Assembly: GCF_030719215.1 (NCBI RefSeq)
Contig: NZ_CP120983.1
Span: 5,828,001-5,892,000 of the forward strand
DNA: 64,000 nt
Source: Streptomyces sp. Alt3
Lineage (GTDB): Bacteria > Actinomycetota > Actinomycetes > Streptomycetales > Streptomycetaceae
Reading direction: 5' to 3'
Each line of letters opens with the position of its first letter. Positions within the stretch are counted from its first letter, which is position 1. Shown in pieces: positions 23,670-31,929 of this stretch. A program made the position numbers and the translations under genes. The notes below the pieces were generated by a model that worked only from the letters and a program-made list of their open reading frames with translations, ran no database searches and was not told the origin of the DNA.

Positions 23670-24329
23670 ATGAATCACGTATCCGATACCCGGACCGGTG
23701 ACGCCGAGGGCGCGGCCTACCGTGCCGAGTTCGCGCTGGGGGAGCACTCCGCCCGCCATCTGCGGCGCATCCTGCGGCTCTACCTCACCGGCTGGGGCCT
23801 GCTCGACGTGGCGGACGCGGCGGAGCTGGCCCTCACCGAGCTCGTCGCCAACGTCGTACGGCATGTGCCCGGCCGTCGCTGCCAGACGCTGATCATCCTG
23901 CTGCCGGGCCGGGGCGTGCGGGTCGAGATCTCCGATGCGTCGCCCCGCCTGCCCCGTACGGTCGCGGGAGACGTGCTCGACGAGGGCGGGCGGGGGCTGC
24001 TGCTGGTGGAGGCCGTCACCGACGGCTGGGGCGTCGAGTTGCGTGGTGACGGCCGGGGGAAGACGGTCTGGTTCGAGTGCGGTCAGCGGGAGGTGCCGAG
24101 CTCCGCCAGTACCGCGTCGGTGAACGGCGTCCAGACCTCGGCCGCCCACGGCCCGAAGGCCCGGTCCGTCAACGCGACGCAGGCCGCGCCCGCCGCCGGG
24201 TCGATCCACAGGAACGTGCCGGACTGGCCGAAGTGGCCGAAGGTGGCGGAGGACGACGAAAGCCCCGTCCAGTGCGGCGACTTGGAGTCGCGGATCTCGA
24301 AGCCGAGACCCCAGTCGTTGGGGTTCTGA
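23670..24329 (+). CDS. RsbW-like ATP-binding (anti-sigma type) protein, C-terminus overlapping opposite gene
   Basis: 219 aa as an open frame; residues 15-140 are a GHKL ATPase of the HATPase_c_2 anti-sigma/AbaA type (N box in ALTELVANVVRHV, G1-like VEISDASPRLP, G2 GGRGLLLVEAVTDGWGV, ending GRGKTVWFECGQRE). Relatives end about here, at 140-150 aa. In this sequence the frame stays open another 80 codons into DNA that codes the serine hydrolase on the other strand, giving a 247-base tail-to-tail overlap. The extra tail (VPSSASTASVNGVQTS onward) looks like antisense translation. Divergent from the WhiJ-like gene, with which such ATPases are usually clustered. Confidence 0.8.
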   Translation: MNHVSDTRTGDAEGAAYRAEFALGEHSARHLRRILRLYLTGWGLLDVADAAELALTELVANVVRHVPGRRCQTLIILLPGRGVRVEISDASPRLPRTVAGDVLDEGGRGLLLVEAVTDGWGVELRGDGRGKTVWFECGQREVPSSASTASVNGVQTSAAHGPKARSVNATQAAPAAGSIHRNVPDWPKWPKVAEDDESPVQCGDLESRISKPRPQSLGF

Positions 24330-24904
24330 TGGCCGTAGCCGGGGAGCACGCCCTTGAGGCCCGGGTGGACGACGGTCTGGGCCTCCAGGACCGTACGCGG
24401 GTCGAGGAGCCGCGGGGCCTGCACCTCGGCGGCGAACCGCACCAGGTCGTCCACCGTCGAGACGCCGTCCTTGGCGGGTGAGCCCTCCACCGCCGTCGAG
24501 GTCATGCCCAGGGGTTCGAGGACGGCCTGGCGCACGTACTCGGGGAACGGGATCTCCGTGGCCTTCGCGATGTGGTCGCCGAGCACCTCGAAGCCCGCGT
24601 TGGAGTACAGCCTGCGGGTGCCGGGAGGTGCGGTGACCCGGTGCTCGTCGAAGGCGAGACCGCTGGTGTGCGCGAGGAGGTGGCGGACGGTCGAACCCTC
24701 GGGGCCGGCCGGTTCGTCCAGCTCGACGGCGCCCTCCTCGTAGGCCACCAGTGCCGCGTAGGCGGCGAGCGGCTTGGTCACCGAAGCCAGCGGGAAGCGG
24801 TGCGCGGTGGGACCATGGGTACCCAGGAGCGTGCCGTCCGAGGTGACGACGGCGGCTGCCGCGGTGGGGACGGGCCAGTTCTCGATCATCGCCAGGCTCT
24901 GCAT
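24083..24904 (-). CDS. serine hydrolase, beta-lactamase class C family
   Basis: 273 aa; penicillin-binding-protein-like esterase/beta-lactamase fold. The nucleophile Ser41 and Lys44 form the SxxK motif in LASVTKPLAAY. LYSNAGFEVL supplies the YxN motif, and FGHFGQSGTF corresponds to the KTG box. At 273 aa it is short for AmpC and fits the small serine-hydrolase subgroup. There is no signal peptide, so it is probably cytoplasmic and not a true resistance enzyme. Start ATG 24904; codons upstream are leader. Its 3' end overlaps the opposing ATPase frame by 247 bases. Confidence 0.9.
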   Translation of the reverse strand: MQSLAMIENWPVPTAAAAVVTSDGTLLGTHGPTAHRFPLASVTKPLAAYAALVAYEEGAVELDEPAGPEGSTVRHLLAHTSGLAFDEHRVTAPPGTRRLYSNAGFEVLGDHIAKATEIPFPEYVRQAVLEPLGMTSTAVEGSPAKDGVSTVDDLVRFAAEVQAPRLLDPRTVLEAQTVVHPGLKGVLPGYGHQNPNDWGLGFEIRDSKSPHWTGLSSSSATFGHFGQSGTFLWIDPAAGAACVALTDRAFGPWAAEVWTPFTDAVLAELGTSR

Positions 24905-24954
24905 GCGTACGAGCCTAACGGGAGCCCGAATCCGGGTCGGCCACCCCGTATCGC

Positions 24955-24985
24955 TTGCTTGGAGTGCACTCCAAGGTTCTAGCGT
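24955..24985 (+). promoter_or_regulatory. MerR-type promoter with 18-bp operator
   Basis: TTGCTT (24955-24960) and TAGCGT (24980-24985) are separated by 19 bases. The spacer carries most of the perfect palindrome CTTGGAGTGCACTCCAAG (24958-24975). The over-long spacer and centred palindrome are hallmarks of MerR-activated promoters. Transcription should begin around 24991-24992, at or beside the first ATG of the merR gene. Confidence 0.75.
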
Positions 24986-24991
24986 GGAGGC

Positions 24992-25447
24992 ATGACGGTG
25001 ATGGAGAGCACTTCCGCACGGACCGACACCTGCGCCTCGGCCCCGAAGGCACACCCGCGCCCCGCGGGCCAGGACCGCTACACCATCAGCGAGGTCGTGG
25101 CCTTCAGCGGGCTCACCGCCCACACGCTGCGCTGGTACGAGCGGATCGGGCTGATGCCGCACGTCGACCGCTCCCACACCGGCCAGCGGCGGTTCAGCAA
25201 CCGCGACCTGGACTGGCTCGCCTTCGTCGGCAAGCTGAGGCTGACCGGAATGCCGGTCGCCGACATGGTGCGGTACGCCGAACTGGTCCGCGAGGGCGAC
25301 CACACCTTCACCGAGCGGCAGGAGCTGCTGGAGTCGACCCGGCGCGACGTGCAGTCGCGCATCGCGGAACTCCAGGGAACCCTCGCCGTGCTCGACTTCA
25401 AGATCGACTTTTATGCGGGCGCCCGCACGGCGCCGGAGAGGGTCTGA
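24992..25447 (+). CDS. MerR family transcriptional regulator
   Basis: 151 aa; the N-terminal winged helix (YTISEVVAFSGLTAHTLRWY, residues 30-49, then ERIGLMP) is followed by the dimerisation coiled coil (RQELLESTRRDVQSRIAEL). There is no metal-binding Cys set, so it is not a MerR/CueR metal sensor. It heads an operon with an aldo-keto reductase five bases downstream, under a MerR-type palindromic promoter, so it probably controls itself and the reductase. Start: ATG 24992 would be leaderless, with GGAGG only one base before it. ATG 25001 has the same GGAGG at ten bases and is a real alternative. Confidence 0.92.
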   Translation: MTVMESTSARTDTCASAPKAHPRPAGQDRYTISEVVAFSGLTAHTLRWYERIGLMPHVDRSHTGQRRFSNRDLDWLAFVGKLRLTGMPVADMVRYAELVREGDHTFTERQELLESTRRDVQSRIAELQGTLAVLDFKIDFYAGARTAPERV

Positions 25448-25452
25448 ACGAC

Positions 25453-26472
25453 ATGAGTGACACCGGAAAGATCGCGACAGCGGAGCTCGGTACCGGCGGT
25501 CCGCAGGTCGGTGTGCAGGGACTCGGCTGCATGGGGATCAGCGAGTTCTACGGGGACACCGACGAGGCGGCCGCCCGGGACACCCTGGAAGCCGCGCTGG
25601 AAGCGGGCGTGACGCTCTTCGACACCGCCGACATCTACGGGAGCGGGGCCAACGAGACGTTCCTCGCGCCGTTCGTGGGGGCGCACCGCGACGAGATCAC
25701 GCTGGCGACGAAGTTCGCCATCGAGCGGAGTGACACCGATCCGAACTTCCGCGGGGTGCGCAACGACCCGGCCTACATCCGCCAGGCCGTCGAGGCCAGC
25801 CTGCGCCGGCTGGGCACCGACGTCATCGACCTCTACTACATGCACCGCCGCGATCCGCTCGTGCCGTTCGCCGACTCGGTGGGGGCGATGGCCGAGCTGG
25901 TGAAGGAGGGCAAGGTCAAGCAACTCGGGCTGAGCGAGGTGACCGGGGCCGAACTACGCGAGGCGCACGCCGTGCACCCGATCGCGGCCCTCCAGTCCGA
26001 GTGGTCCCTCTTCAGCCGCGACGTCGAGCTCAGTGCCGTTCCTGCCGCAGTCGAGCTCGGGGTGACGCTCGTCCCGTACTCGCCGCTCGGGCGCGGGTTC
26101 CTGACCGGGGCGTTCGCGGACGCGGGCAAGGAGCTGAGCGACGGTGACTTCCGTAAGCACCAGCCCCGTTTCACCGGTGAGAACGCGAAGGCCAACGCGG
26201 CCCTGCTGGAGCCGGTCCACAAGATCGCTGCCGCGCACGGCGCGACGGCCGCGCAGATCGCCCTGGCCTGGGTGCAGCAGCGGGCCCAGGTGCACGGCCT
26301 GACCGTGGTGCCGATCCCCGGCACGCGCAAGCGCAGCCGTCTGCTGGAGAACACCGGGGCGACCCGGCTGACCCTGACCGAGCAGGAACTCCGTTCGCTG
26401 GAGCCCATCGCGGGCCAGGTGGCGGGCGACCGCTACCCGGACATGAGCAGCACGGCCACCGCGCGCGAGTAG
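25453..26472 (+). CDS. aldo/keto reductase
   Basis: 339 aa; NADPH-dependent carbonyl reductase with a TIM barrel, of the AKR13/YajO-like group. The catalytic tetrad is visible: Asp in LFDTADIYG, Tyr in the same motif, Lys in LATKFAIE and His in YYMHRRDP. The cofactor end TVVPIPGTRKRSRLLEN is typical. Start ATG 25453, five bases after the merR stop; the upstream open frame is the merR gene in another frame. Co-transcription with a MerR regulator suggests inducible detoxification of a reactive carbonyl; the inducer is unknown. Confidence 0.94.
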   Translation: MSDTGKIATAELGTGGPQVGVQGLGCMGISEFYGDTDEAAARDTLEAALEAGVTLFDTADIYGSGANETFLAPFVGAHRDEITLATKFAIERSDTDPNFRGVRNDPAYIRQAVEASLRRLGTDVIDLYYMHRRDPLVPFADSVGAMAELVKEGKVKQLGLSEVTGAELREAHAVHPIAALQSEWSLFSRDVELSAVPAAVELGVTLVPYSPLGRGFLTGAFADAGKELSDGDFRKHQPRFTGENAKANAALLEPVHKIAAAHGATAAQIALAWVQQRAQVHGLTVVPIPGTRKRSRLLENTGATRLTLTEQELRSLEPIAGQVAGDRYPDMSSTATARE

Positions 26473-26480
26473 CCGGCCGG

Positions 26481-26530
26481 GGCACCCGCCCGAGCCCGAC
26501 GGCTGCCCGGGCACCCGCCCGCGCTCGACG
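26481..26530. repeat. short imperfect direct repeat
   Basis: GGGCACCCGCCCGNGCNCGACGG occurs twice with a period of about 31 bases in the gap after the aldo-keto reductase, just before the terminator. It is probably a local duplication without function. Confidence 0.35.
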
Positions 26531-26568
26531 GCCGAGGAGTACCCGCTGGTCCGGGTACTCCTCGGCCG
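26529..26568. terminator. bidirectional terminator
   Basis: A perfect 17-bp stem (26529-26545 with 26552-26568) around a six-base loop lies between the convergent aldo-keto reductase and ABC permease genes. Confidence 0.85.
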
Positions 26569-26585
26569 GTTCGCGAACTCGCCGG

Positions 26586-27608
26586 TCACAGCAGCCGCTT
26601 GCGGCCCCGGACAATGACGAGGGCGACGACGACGGCGCTGACGGCGAGCATGATGCCCGCCCCGAGCCACTGCATCGTGTGCATCTGTGAGGCGGGGAGG
26701 TAGTCCAGGGACCAGCCGACGACGTGCTGGGAGTCCATGCACGCGCTGTGCGCACGGGCGTTCTCCGAGTGTTCGAGGCAGGTGGTCCAGTCCAGGCGGT
26801 CCCCGGACTCGGTGAGGAAGTAGGTGCCCTGTCCCTGCTGCTCCGCCTGGGCCGGCAGATCCGGCGGCGACATGGCGGGCCCGACGCCGTCGTGGGTGTT
26901 GATCGTCAGGACGTTCCCCAGGCTCCGCCAGCATTCGCTCCAGACGAACCCGATGGCACCCACGATGCCGAGGGTGACCACCATCGACACCAGAGTGCGG
27001 CGCAGGACCATACCGACCGCCACGCCCACGGTGAAGGCGAGCAGGGCGTGGGCCACCGGCACCGGCCCCGTGACGCTGAAGAAGGCCGTCCACGTGAGGC
27101 TTTCGGAGAGCGACTTCACAGGGCTCCACCACCAGGTGAACACGGCGGTGAGCACACCCGTGCACAGCGTGACCAGCACGGCGGGCAGGGCGAGCTTCAC
27201 GGTCAGCCAGCGCAGCCGGCTGACGGACTGTGAGGTCACCAGCTTCGCGGTCCCGGTCTCCAGGTCGCCCGCGACGAGCGGGGCGCCGAGGAAGACACCC
27301 AGCAGGATCGGGATGTAGCCCAGGTAGCTTCCGATGCTGAACAGAGGGTCTGCCCGGTCCTCGAACTCGGACGGCATGCTGCCGGACTTCCGCGTGGTCG
27401 GGTCGAGGGTGCTCAGGTAGTCCACCAGCTGCCCGCGCAGGTACACCATGGCGATCACGCCGAGCAGGGTGAGTCCGATGAGGGTCCAGAACGCCGCGCG
27501 GTGCTGGCGCCAGACGAGCCAGACCGGACCGCCGAGCCGGGGAACCCACCTGTTCCCGGGGCGCGCGGCAGACGTCGGGCGGGCCGGGTCACGAGTCAGC
27601 GTGGTCAT
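26586..27608 (-). CDS. ABC transporter permease (exporter type)
   Basis: 340 aa; integral membrane subunit with six hydrophobic segments and a large extracytoplasmic loop between the last two (residues about 225-300, with three Cys near CLEHSENARAHSACM). The N-terminal WRQHRAAFWTLIGLTLLGV and central LETGTAKLVTSQSVSRLRW are the ABC2_membrane pattern. Its ATG overlaps the stop of the ATPase gene by four bases. Together they form an exporter next to a divergent two-component system, an arrangement common for antibiotic- or envelope-stress export. The substrate is unknown. Confidence 0.9.
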   Translation of the reverse strand: MTTLTRDPARPTSAARPGNRWVPRLGGPVWLVWRQHRAAFWTLIGLTLLGVIAMVYLRGQLVDYLSTLDPTTRKSGSMPSEFEDRADPLFSIGSYLGYIPILLGVFLGAPLVAGDLETGTAKLVTSQSVSRLRWLTVKLALPAVLVTLCTGVLTAVFTWWWSPVKSLSESLTWTAFFSVTGPVPVAHALLAFTVGVAVGMVLRRTLVSMVVTLGIVGAIGFVWSECWRSLGNVLTINTHDGVGPAMSPPDLPAQAEQQGQGTYFLTESGDRLDWTTCLEHSENARAHSACMDSQHVVGWSLDYLPASQMHTMQWLGAGIMLAVSAVVVALVIVRGRKRLL

Positions 27609-28591
27609 GCGGTCACAGCCTTCTGCCGGTCGCGGGTGATGATGTCGTGGATGTCGCCGACCCGGGCGCTGGGGGCGATCAGCGGCGGTGCGTCGGGGGA
27701 GCGCAGATACCCCAGCAGCAGTTCCTCCAGGGTGGGAGGCTCAACCCGCCCGCCGTACTCGACCGGCCCGCCGAGACGCACCAGGACGCCCGGCCGGCCC
27801 TCGCCGCCCTGCGCCTCGATGACATGGTGCGGGGCGACGGCCGGGGACGGGCCGCTCCCCGCGACGTCGAGCAGGGCGTGGGCGGCGCGCAGTTCGTTCA
27901 CCTCACCCGCGAGACGCAGGCCACCGTTCGCGATGACAAGCAGGTAGTCGCAGATGTGCTGGAGTTCGGCGAGCATGTGCGAGGACACCAGCACCGTCGT
28001 GCCGTGCTGGGCGGCCTCCCGCGTCAGCGTGGTCATGAGCTCACGGCGCACCAGCGGGTCCAGGTCGGACATCGGCTCGTCGAGGACGAGCAGATCCGGG
28101 CGCTTCCCGAAGGCCAGGGCGAAGGCGACGCGGGTGCGCTGACCGCCGGACAGGGTCCCGATCCTCGCTCCCATGGGCACCTGGCCCGCGTGGACGATGC
28201 CCTCGGCGACCTCCTGGTCCCAGTGGGGGTTGAACTCGTGGCCGAGCCGGAGGGTCTCCGCCACGGTGAAGCGCCGGAACAGCGGCTTCTCCTGGGTCAG
28301 GAACGCGGTGCGCAGGACCGCCTGGGTCGACCCCGGTGCCGCGCCGAACACCCGCAGGGCGCCCGTCGTCGGACGGATCATGTTGTTGGCCAGGCCCATC
28401 AGGGTGCTCTTGCCGGCGCCGTTCGGGCCGACGAGTCCGCAGACCCGCCCGGCCGGCAGCCGGAAGGAAACGTCCCGCAGGGCCCAGCCGCGCCGGTACT
28501 TCTTGCCGAGCCCCTGGGCCTCGATCGCCGGTTCGCCGACGGGGGGACCGAACCCCGTTCCGCTTCCGTGGTGCGTTCCTGCGTGGTCCAT
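27605..28591 (-). CDS. ABC transporter ATP-binding protein
   Basis: 328 aa; ATPase of an exporter. Walker A GPNGAGKST, signature LSGGQRTRVAFAL and Walker B LLVLDEPMSDLDP followed by the H-loop VLVSSHMLAEL are all intact. The start ATG 28591 (MDHAGTHHGSG) is preceded by AGGAG; the frame continues 114 codons upstream through a repetitive intergenic region and is not considered coding. First gene of the exporter operon, divergent from the histidine kinase gene with about 205 bases between them. Confidence 0.92.
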   Translation of the reverse strand: MDHAGTHHGSGTGFGPPVGEPAIEAQGLGKKYRRGWALRDVSFRLPAGRVCGLVGPNGAGKSTLMGLANNMIRPTTGALRVFGAAPGSTQAVLRTAFLTQEKPLFRRFTVAETLRLGHEFNPHWDQEVAEGIVHAGQVPMGARIGTLSGGQRTRVAFALAFGKRPDLLVLDEPMSDLDPLVRRELMTTLTREAAQHGTTVLVSSHMLAELQHICDYLLVIANGGLRLAGEVNELRAAHALLDVAGSGPSPAVAPHHVIEAQGGEGRPGVLVRLGGPVEYGGRVEPPTLEELLLGYLRSPDAPPLIAPSARVGDIHDIITRDRQKAVTA

Positions 28592-28602
28592 GAGTGGCTC
28601 CT

Positions 28603-28660
28603 GTGCGTGTGGGGAGGGGCGACCGTGTGCGTGGGGGCCGCCTCGTGCGTGGGGGAGGGG
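28603..28660. repeat. three GTGCGTG direct repeats in divergent promoter region
   Basis: GTGCGTG followed by a G-rich run occurs at 28603, 28627 and 28645, between the exporter operon and the two-component system. It could be a response-regulator binding array or merely G-rich drift. Confidence 0.35.
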
Positions 28661-28796
28661 CCGCCTTGTACAGTCGCGAGCGCTGTCCGGTGGAGACCAC
28701 TCTTCTCCGCCGCGCCCCGCGGCGGATCGGGCGAAAGACAGATCATGCGAGGCCGAATCCGACTTTCGGCCGGTCGGCGGGAGGACCAAGAGGGAG

Positions 28797-30029
28797 ATGC
28801 TGAAGACGGTGAAGGCGGCGGCACCCACGAACACACGGGGGAAGCGGCGTCTGCTGTTCCTGCCCGTCACCGTCCAGCTGCTGCTGGCCGGGTCCCTGGC
28901 CGCTCTCGTCGTCATGGACTGGATGGGCGGCATCTACTGGACCCCCGGACGGCCGGACGAGCTCGGTTCCGCCAAGCTGGCCGGCGCCCTGCTGTGCGGG
29001 ATCGTCGCGGTCGTCTCGCCCCGGCTCGGTGACCGGGCGCTCCCGGCGGTCGCCGGCGTGTTCGCGGTCGCGTCGCTGTGCTTCTCGGCCGCGATGCACC
29101 TCATGCTGACAGTCGGCTCGCAGGCGCTCGGCTTCGCCGAGCCGGCGGCTCTGGTGTGGCTCCTGTTGCTCGTCGCGCGACGGGGGAAGCCGTCGTGGGC
29201 CGCGGCGGCCGTCCCCCTGCTGCTCCTGGCGATCGTCCTGCGGCCTGTGTCGATCGCGGTGAGGCAGACCACCACGATCATGGCGCTGTTCCTCGCCCTG
29301 GTGGCGGTCACGGCACTGGGTGTCGGCCTCGGGATGCGTCTGCTCCTCGTGGACCGGCGGCGGCAGGCGGCGGCTCTGAAACTGGAGCAGCGGACGGAGT
29401 TCGCCAGGGACCTGCACGACTTCGTCGCCCACCACGTCACCGGAATCGTCGTACAGGCCCAGGGGGCGCGGGCGATCGCGGACCGGCGGCCCGAACTGGT
29501 GCCGCCGGCGCTGGAGCGGATCGAACAGGCGGGCTCGGAGGCACTGACCTCCATGCGGCACATGGTGGGGATGCTGCGTGGCGCCGACGGAGAGGTGGCA
29601 CTGACCCCACTGGCGGGCCTCGGCGAAGTGCGCTCCCTGGTCGAGGAGTTCGCGGCCGTCGGCGGCGCGCGGGCCCGGCTCGAACTGGAAGGGACCTTCG
29701 ACGACCTGCCGGTGGAGGTGACCACCACCGCGCACCGGGTGGTGATGGAGGCCCTCACCAACGTACGCAAGCACGCCCACGGATGCACCGACGTGCTGGT
29801 GCGCGTGGAGCGCTCGGCGGACGGGGTCACCGTGCGGGTCAGCGACGACGGACAGCCGCGCCACGTCTCCCCGAGCGGCTTCGGGCTGAAGGGACTGGCC
29901 GAACGGGTGGGCCTGATCGGCGGAAGCGTCCAGGCCGGTCCGGTGACGGCCGGCGGCTGGGGCGTCGAGGCGACTCTCCCCGCGACCGGCACCGCGACCG
30001 CGACCACGGCGACGGTGGCTTCCGCATGA
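28797..30029 (+). CDS. sensor histidine kinase (HisKA_3 type)
   Basis: 410 aa; membrane sensor. Five or so hydrophobic segments lie between residues 20 and 185 with almost no extracytoplasmic domain, suggesting intramembrane sensing. The phospho-acceptor His207 is in ARDLHDFVAHHVTG. The ATPase domain has the N box VVMEALTNVRKHA and G box FGLKGLAERVG. Start ATG 28797 after AGGGAG; longer upstream frames are antisense to the exporter ATPase. The stop overlaps the regulator start in ATGA. The neighbouring exporter is the likely target. Confidence 0.92.
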   Translation: MLKTVKAAAPTNTRGKRRLLFLPVTVQLLLAGSLAALVVMDWMGGIYWTPGRPDELGSAKLAGALLCGIVAVVSPRLGDRALPAVAGVFAVASLCFSAAMHLMLTVGSQALGFAEPAALVWLLLLVARRGKPSWAAAAVPLLLLAIVLRPVSIAVRQTTTIMALFLALVAVTALGVGLGMRLLLVDRRRQAAALKLEQRTEFARDLHDFVAHHVTGIVVQAQGARAIADRRPELVPPALERIEQAGSEALTSMRHMVGMLRGADGEVALTPLAGLGEVRSLVEEFAAVGGARARLELEGTFDDLPVEVTTTAHRVVMEALTNVRKHAHGCTDVLVRVERSADGVTVRVSDDGQPRHVSPSGFGLKGLAERVGLIGGSVQAGPVTAGGWGVEATLPATGTATATTATVASA

Positions 30030-30682
30030 CGATCCGCGTGCTGATCGCCGACGACCAGGCCATGGTCCGTGCGGGCTTCGCGATGATCCTCGCGGCCGAG
30101 GACGACATCGACGTCGTCGCGGAGGCCGCCGACGGGGTGTACGCCGTCGAACTCGCCGAGCGCCACCGGCCCGACGTGGTGCTGATGGACATCCGCATGC
30201 CCCGCATGGACGGGCTGGAGGCCCTGCGCAGACTGACCCGGCCGGGCACCGTGAACCCGCCGAAGGTCGTCGTGGTCACGACGTTCGACGACGACGAGTA
30301 CGTCCAGCGGGCCCTGACCGAAGGCGCCTCCGGCTTCCTGCTCAAGGACTCCGGCCCCGCCCTGCTGGTCGAGGCGATCAGGGCGGCCGCTTCGGGGGAG
30401 GCGCTGGTGAGCCCCGCCATCACGGTCCGCCTGCTGCGGCAGCTCAACAGCACGGCGGCCCCGTCCAGGAAGCCGCACACCGCCCTCTCCGCCCGGGAGA
30501 GCGACTTGGTGCGCCTGGTGGCCAGAGGGCTGACCAACGCCGAGATCGCGGCCGAACTCACCATCTCCGTGGGCACGGTGAAGACGCACCTCGGCAACGT
30601 GCAGACCAAACTGTCCGCCCGTAACCGCGTGGAGATCGCCGCCTGGGCCTGGGAATCCGGCCTTGTCGACGGGCAGCGGTAA
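30026..30682 (+). CDS. NarL/LuxR-type response regulator
   Basis: 218 aa; the receiver domain has the acidic pair at D9-D10 and phospho-acceptor Asp55 in VVLMDIRMP, Thr in VVTTFDDDEY and Lys in FLLKDSGP. The C-terminal LuxR helix-turn-helix (ARGLTNAEIAAELTISVGTV, about residues 168-187) binds DNA. It partners the kinase immediately upstream (four-base overlap). It is paralogous to the regulator at 33136-33816. The GTGCGTG repeats in the divergent promoter are a possible target. Confidence 0.94.
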   Translation: MTIRVLIADDQAMVRAGFAMILAAEDDIDVVAEAADGVYAVELAERHRPDVVLMDIRMPRMDGLEALRRLTRPGTVNPPKVVVVTTFDDDEYVQRALTEGASGFLLKDSGPALLVEAIRAAASGEALVSPAITVRLLRQLNSTAAPSRKPHTALSARESDLVRLVARGLTNAEIAAELTISVGTVKTHLGNVQTKLSARNRVEIAAWAWESGLVDGQR

Positions 30683-30720
30683 GCACTTCTCGCGGTGGTC
30701 CGGGCCGGGCGGAGGGGCGC

Positions 30721-31929
30721 TCAGGCCAGCCGCAGGGCGAACACAGCGAAGCCGGCCGCGAGCAGCCCGGCCGCCGCCCTGCGGACGTTCCCCGCACGGT
30801 CGCCCGTCTCCCACGGCTCCTCGAACCGGCGGGCGTACCGCGAGATCAGCACCAGCAGAGCGGCGAACACAGGCAGCCACGCCGTACGGGCCACGATCCA
30901 GCCGAGCGAGTCCGGGCTCGTGGTCAGCCCCGGCACCAGTCCGGCGAAGGACGCCGGGACCGCTGCGGCCAGCATCGCCGTCTGGTGCCAGCACAGGATC
31001 GTCATCGCCGACAGGTTGATCACGACCACGGGGGCCCACAGGGCGGGGCGGCGCAGCGCCCGGCCGATCCGGCCGTGCAGCAGGACCGCCGCACCGCTCT
31101 GCGCCGAGGCCAGCGCCAGCACCAGCAGCGACGGCGGATGGGAGTTGGTCCGCGCCTCGCCCGGCACGCCGACCATCGACGCCGGGTAGTGCAGACCGAG
31201 CAGCAGCAGGGCGAAGAGGGCGGTGCCACCGACGAGCAGGAGCCGGGCGCAGTGCCGGGAGAGACGGCCCTGTCCCCAGCAGACACCGAGCTGATAGGCG
31301 AAGAGCCAGCCGGGCAGGATGTTCAGCACCCCGACCCAGGACGGCACGGCGTCCGCGTACGGCCCGTAGCGCAGGAAGTCGACCGCGGCGACCGAACCGA
31401 TCAGCGGGGCCGCCGCCCAGCCGCCGAACCTCCTGGCCAGACGCGCGCAGCAGGGCGTGAGCGCCGTGACCAACGTGTACACCCCGACGAACCAGAGCGG
31501 CTGGATCACCAGCTTCGCGCCGGTGCGCAGGGTGTCCTCGGGCACGCCGGCGGCGTACAGCACGGGGATCATCAGCGCCCACACGGCGGTCACACCGAGC
31601 ACCGGTCTGCCCAGCCGGACCATCCGGGCGCGCAGCCACGCCCCGCCGGTGGACGGCCTGCGGTGGTAGGAGAGGACGGAGGCGTAGCCGCCGACCAGGA
31701 AGAAGACGCCCAGCATCTGGAGCACCCAGCTCACCGGGGCGAACCCGCCGAACGCGGACAGGGGGCTGGCGTTGTGCAGGGCCCCGTCGCCGTCCCGGGT
31801 GAATCCGCCGAGGAGCCAGTGACCGGCGGGCACGGCCAGCAGCGCGAGCGCGCGCAGACCGTCGACCGCACGGTCGCGGTGGGCCGGGGTGGCCGCGTCG
31901 ATCCGGGAGACCAGCTGCCGCACGCTCAC
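30721..31929 (-). CDS. acyltransferase 3 family membrane protein
   Basis: 402 aa; about ten hydrophobic segments. RDRAVDGLRALALLAVPAGHWLL carries the N-terminal Arg/His of the Acyl_transf_3 family, and MLGVFFLVGGYASVLSY fits its second block. Such proteins O-acylate cell-surface or exported carbohydrates and antibiotics. The start GTG 31929 overlaps the stop of the DUF1023 hydrolase gene by four bases, so the two are probably translated together, which suggests a modification enzyme paired with a hydrolase. It converges on the response regulator at 30026. Confidence 0.88.
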   Translation of the reverse strand: MSVRQLVSRIDAATPAHRDRAVDGLRALALLAVPAGHWLLGGFTRDGDGALHNASPLSAFGGFAPVSWVLQMLGVFFLVGGYASVLSYHRRPSTGGAWLRARMVRLGRPVLGVTAVWALMIPVLYAAGVPEDTLRTGAKLVIQPLWFVGVYTLVTALTPCCARLARRFGGWAAAPLIGSVAAVDFLRYGPYADAVPSWVGVLNILPGWLFAYQLGVCWGQGRLSRHCARLLLVGGTALFALLLLGLHYPASMVGVPGEARTNSHPPSLLVLALASAQSGAAVLLHGRIGRALRRPALWAPVVVINLSAMTILCWHQTAMLAAAVPASFAGLVPGLTTSPDSLGWIVARTAWLPVFAALLVLISRYARRFEEPWETGDRAGNVRRAAAGLLAAGFAVFALRLA

